Assembly: GCA_030674155.1 (NCBI GenBank) | Contig: CM060318.1 | Location: 74,313,590-74,377,589 of the forward strand | Source: Stramonita haemastoma | Lineage: Eukaryota; Mollusca; Gastropoda; Neogastropoda; Muricidae | DNA length: 64,000 nucleotides | Direction of reading: 5' to 3' | In this document: one piece after another, positions 1 through 64,000 of the stretch | Layout of the letters: each line of letters begins with the position of its first letter | How positions within the stretch are numbered: the stretch's first letter is position 1 | The notes under the pieces: model-generated | The model's database searches: none | What the model saw: the letters and a program-made list of their open reading frames with translations, nothing else | Told to the model about the DNA's origin: nothing | Position numbers and translations under genes: made by a program

Positions 1-62694
<62,694 letters not shown>

Positions 62695-62744
62695 CTGCAC
62701 AATTCATCAACACATTAATTTTAGTCATTCTGCATTTTAAAAAA

Positions 62745-63065
62745 ATATTTATTTCTTTATTGTTATCTTATTCTTTTATATCGAGGATAATGGAATAAGG
62801 ACTTGTGTGCTTTTTTACATCCAGTTCCCGTGTGTATGCAGTTCTGTAAATCTTGTCATCTGTTCCCACCGCCACACAATGGCCTACTCTTATGAAAAAC
62901 AGAACAGTATTTAACATGTGCACAAGATGCTCTGCATGCATTCACACACGGGGCCTCAGTATATAGTCTCATCCGAAGGAATTTTGGTGGAGTGGAGTCG
63001 ACACAGATGTTAACTCCAAGAGAAAAATCCCCTTGAACAGGAATCAAACTCGGGTTGTCAAATAT
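62745..63065 (-). repeat. SINE-A, long copy
   Basis: Inverted SINE-A with most of the body and part of the head (AACTCCAAGAGAAAAATCCC ... GAATCAAACTCGGGTTG), T-rich tail side at 62745. Confidence 0.8.
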
Positions 63066-63074
63066 CGAGCATAC

Positions 63075-63076
<2 letters not shown>

Positions 63077-63117
<41 letters not shown>

Positions 63118-63122
63118 TTGTG

Positions 63123-63202
<80 letters not shown>

Positions 63203-63310
63203 TGGCGTGCGTGCGTGCGTGCGTGCGTGTGCGTGTGTGTGTGCACACGCACACACACACACATATATCATATATATATATATAATACAGATATATATAT
63301 ATATATAAAA
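63077..63310. repeat. (GT)n/(GTGC)n/(CA)n/(TA)n array
   Basis: GT repeats, about 22 GTGC units (63133-63228), then CA and TA runs. Confidence 0.95.
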
Positions 63311-63870
<560 letters not shown>

Positions 63871-64000
63871 AATGAATTTTTTGTGCTTTATTTGAAAAAT
63901 ATTATTTTTGATGCAATATAATAAAGATTTGGATGACTCTTACTCCATATCACTTCTCCAAATATTCCACCTTAGTCCTGATATTCTTCATACAGACAGT

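Overview
The window is animal genomic DNA, most likely from a mollusc (possibly a marine gastropod). That placement is inference from the gene style, the very high (CA)n content and the tRNA-derived SINEs; no taxonomic marker gene is present. Apart from repeats, all 64 kb is one gene read on the minus strand. I can place 66 exons, numbered E1 (62.7 kb) to E66 (position 1) in transcription order. They total about 13.5 kb of coding sequence, roughly 4,480 residues, with neither a start nor a stop codon, so both ends of the protein lie outside the window.

The protein is a giant extracellular-type cysteine-rich repeat protein. Its unit is the pattern CxxCxxGxYC - GLxxPTGxC-xAGYYC - CPxGHYCPxGS - CPxGTYxNxTG, about 85-95 residues with about eight cysteines. 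This matches the GCC2/GCC3 (ephrin-receptor-like, growth-factor-receptor Cys-rich) family. No signal peptide, membrane span or other domain is visible. 47 of the 65 introns are phase 1, many of them cutting inside the glycine of C-x-x-G|YYC. On top of the module there is a second level: marker motifs (QDQ...CDN, GTGxDWxxCP, GVDRPxP, PTDGTTG, DANxCPxGHYC) return in the same order every 9-12 exons. This points to tandem duplication of blocks of about 610-730 residues (starting near E15, E25, E34, E44, E54 and E66), after a more diverged E1-E14 block.

The introns (all of the remaining DNA) are packed with (CA)n, (GACA)n, GGTGT, poly-C/G and triplet tracts, at least six dispersed repeat families (four with tRNA-like heads or SINE-like structure), and several minisatellites. 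The most striking feature is that many minisatellites start exactly at an exon edge and their units carry exon bases plus a splice site: donor copies at E47 and E17, acceptor copies at E38, E30, E32 and E65, and a complete acceptor-18 nt-donor cassette at E11. The E11 array is also in frame with its exon.

About 16 single-base frame breaks fall in 10-11 exons, often in G or C runs, while the other ~55 exons are clean with intact splice sites. I read this mainly as consensus indel error, with pseudogenisation as the alternative. 60.9-62.5 kb, between E2 and E1, contains a G/T-rich segment of unknown origin, and the intron phases on its two sides do not match.
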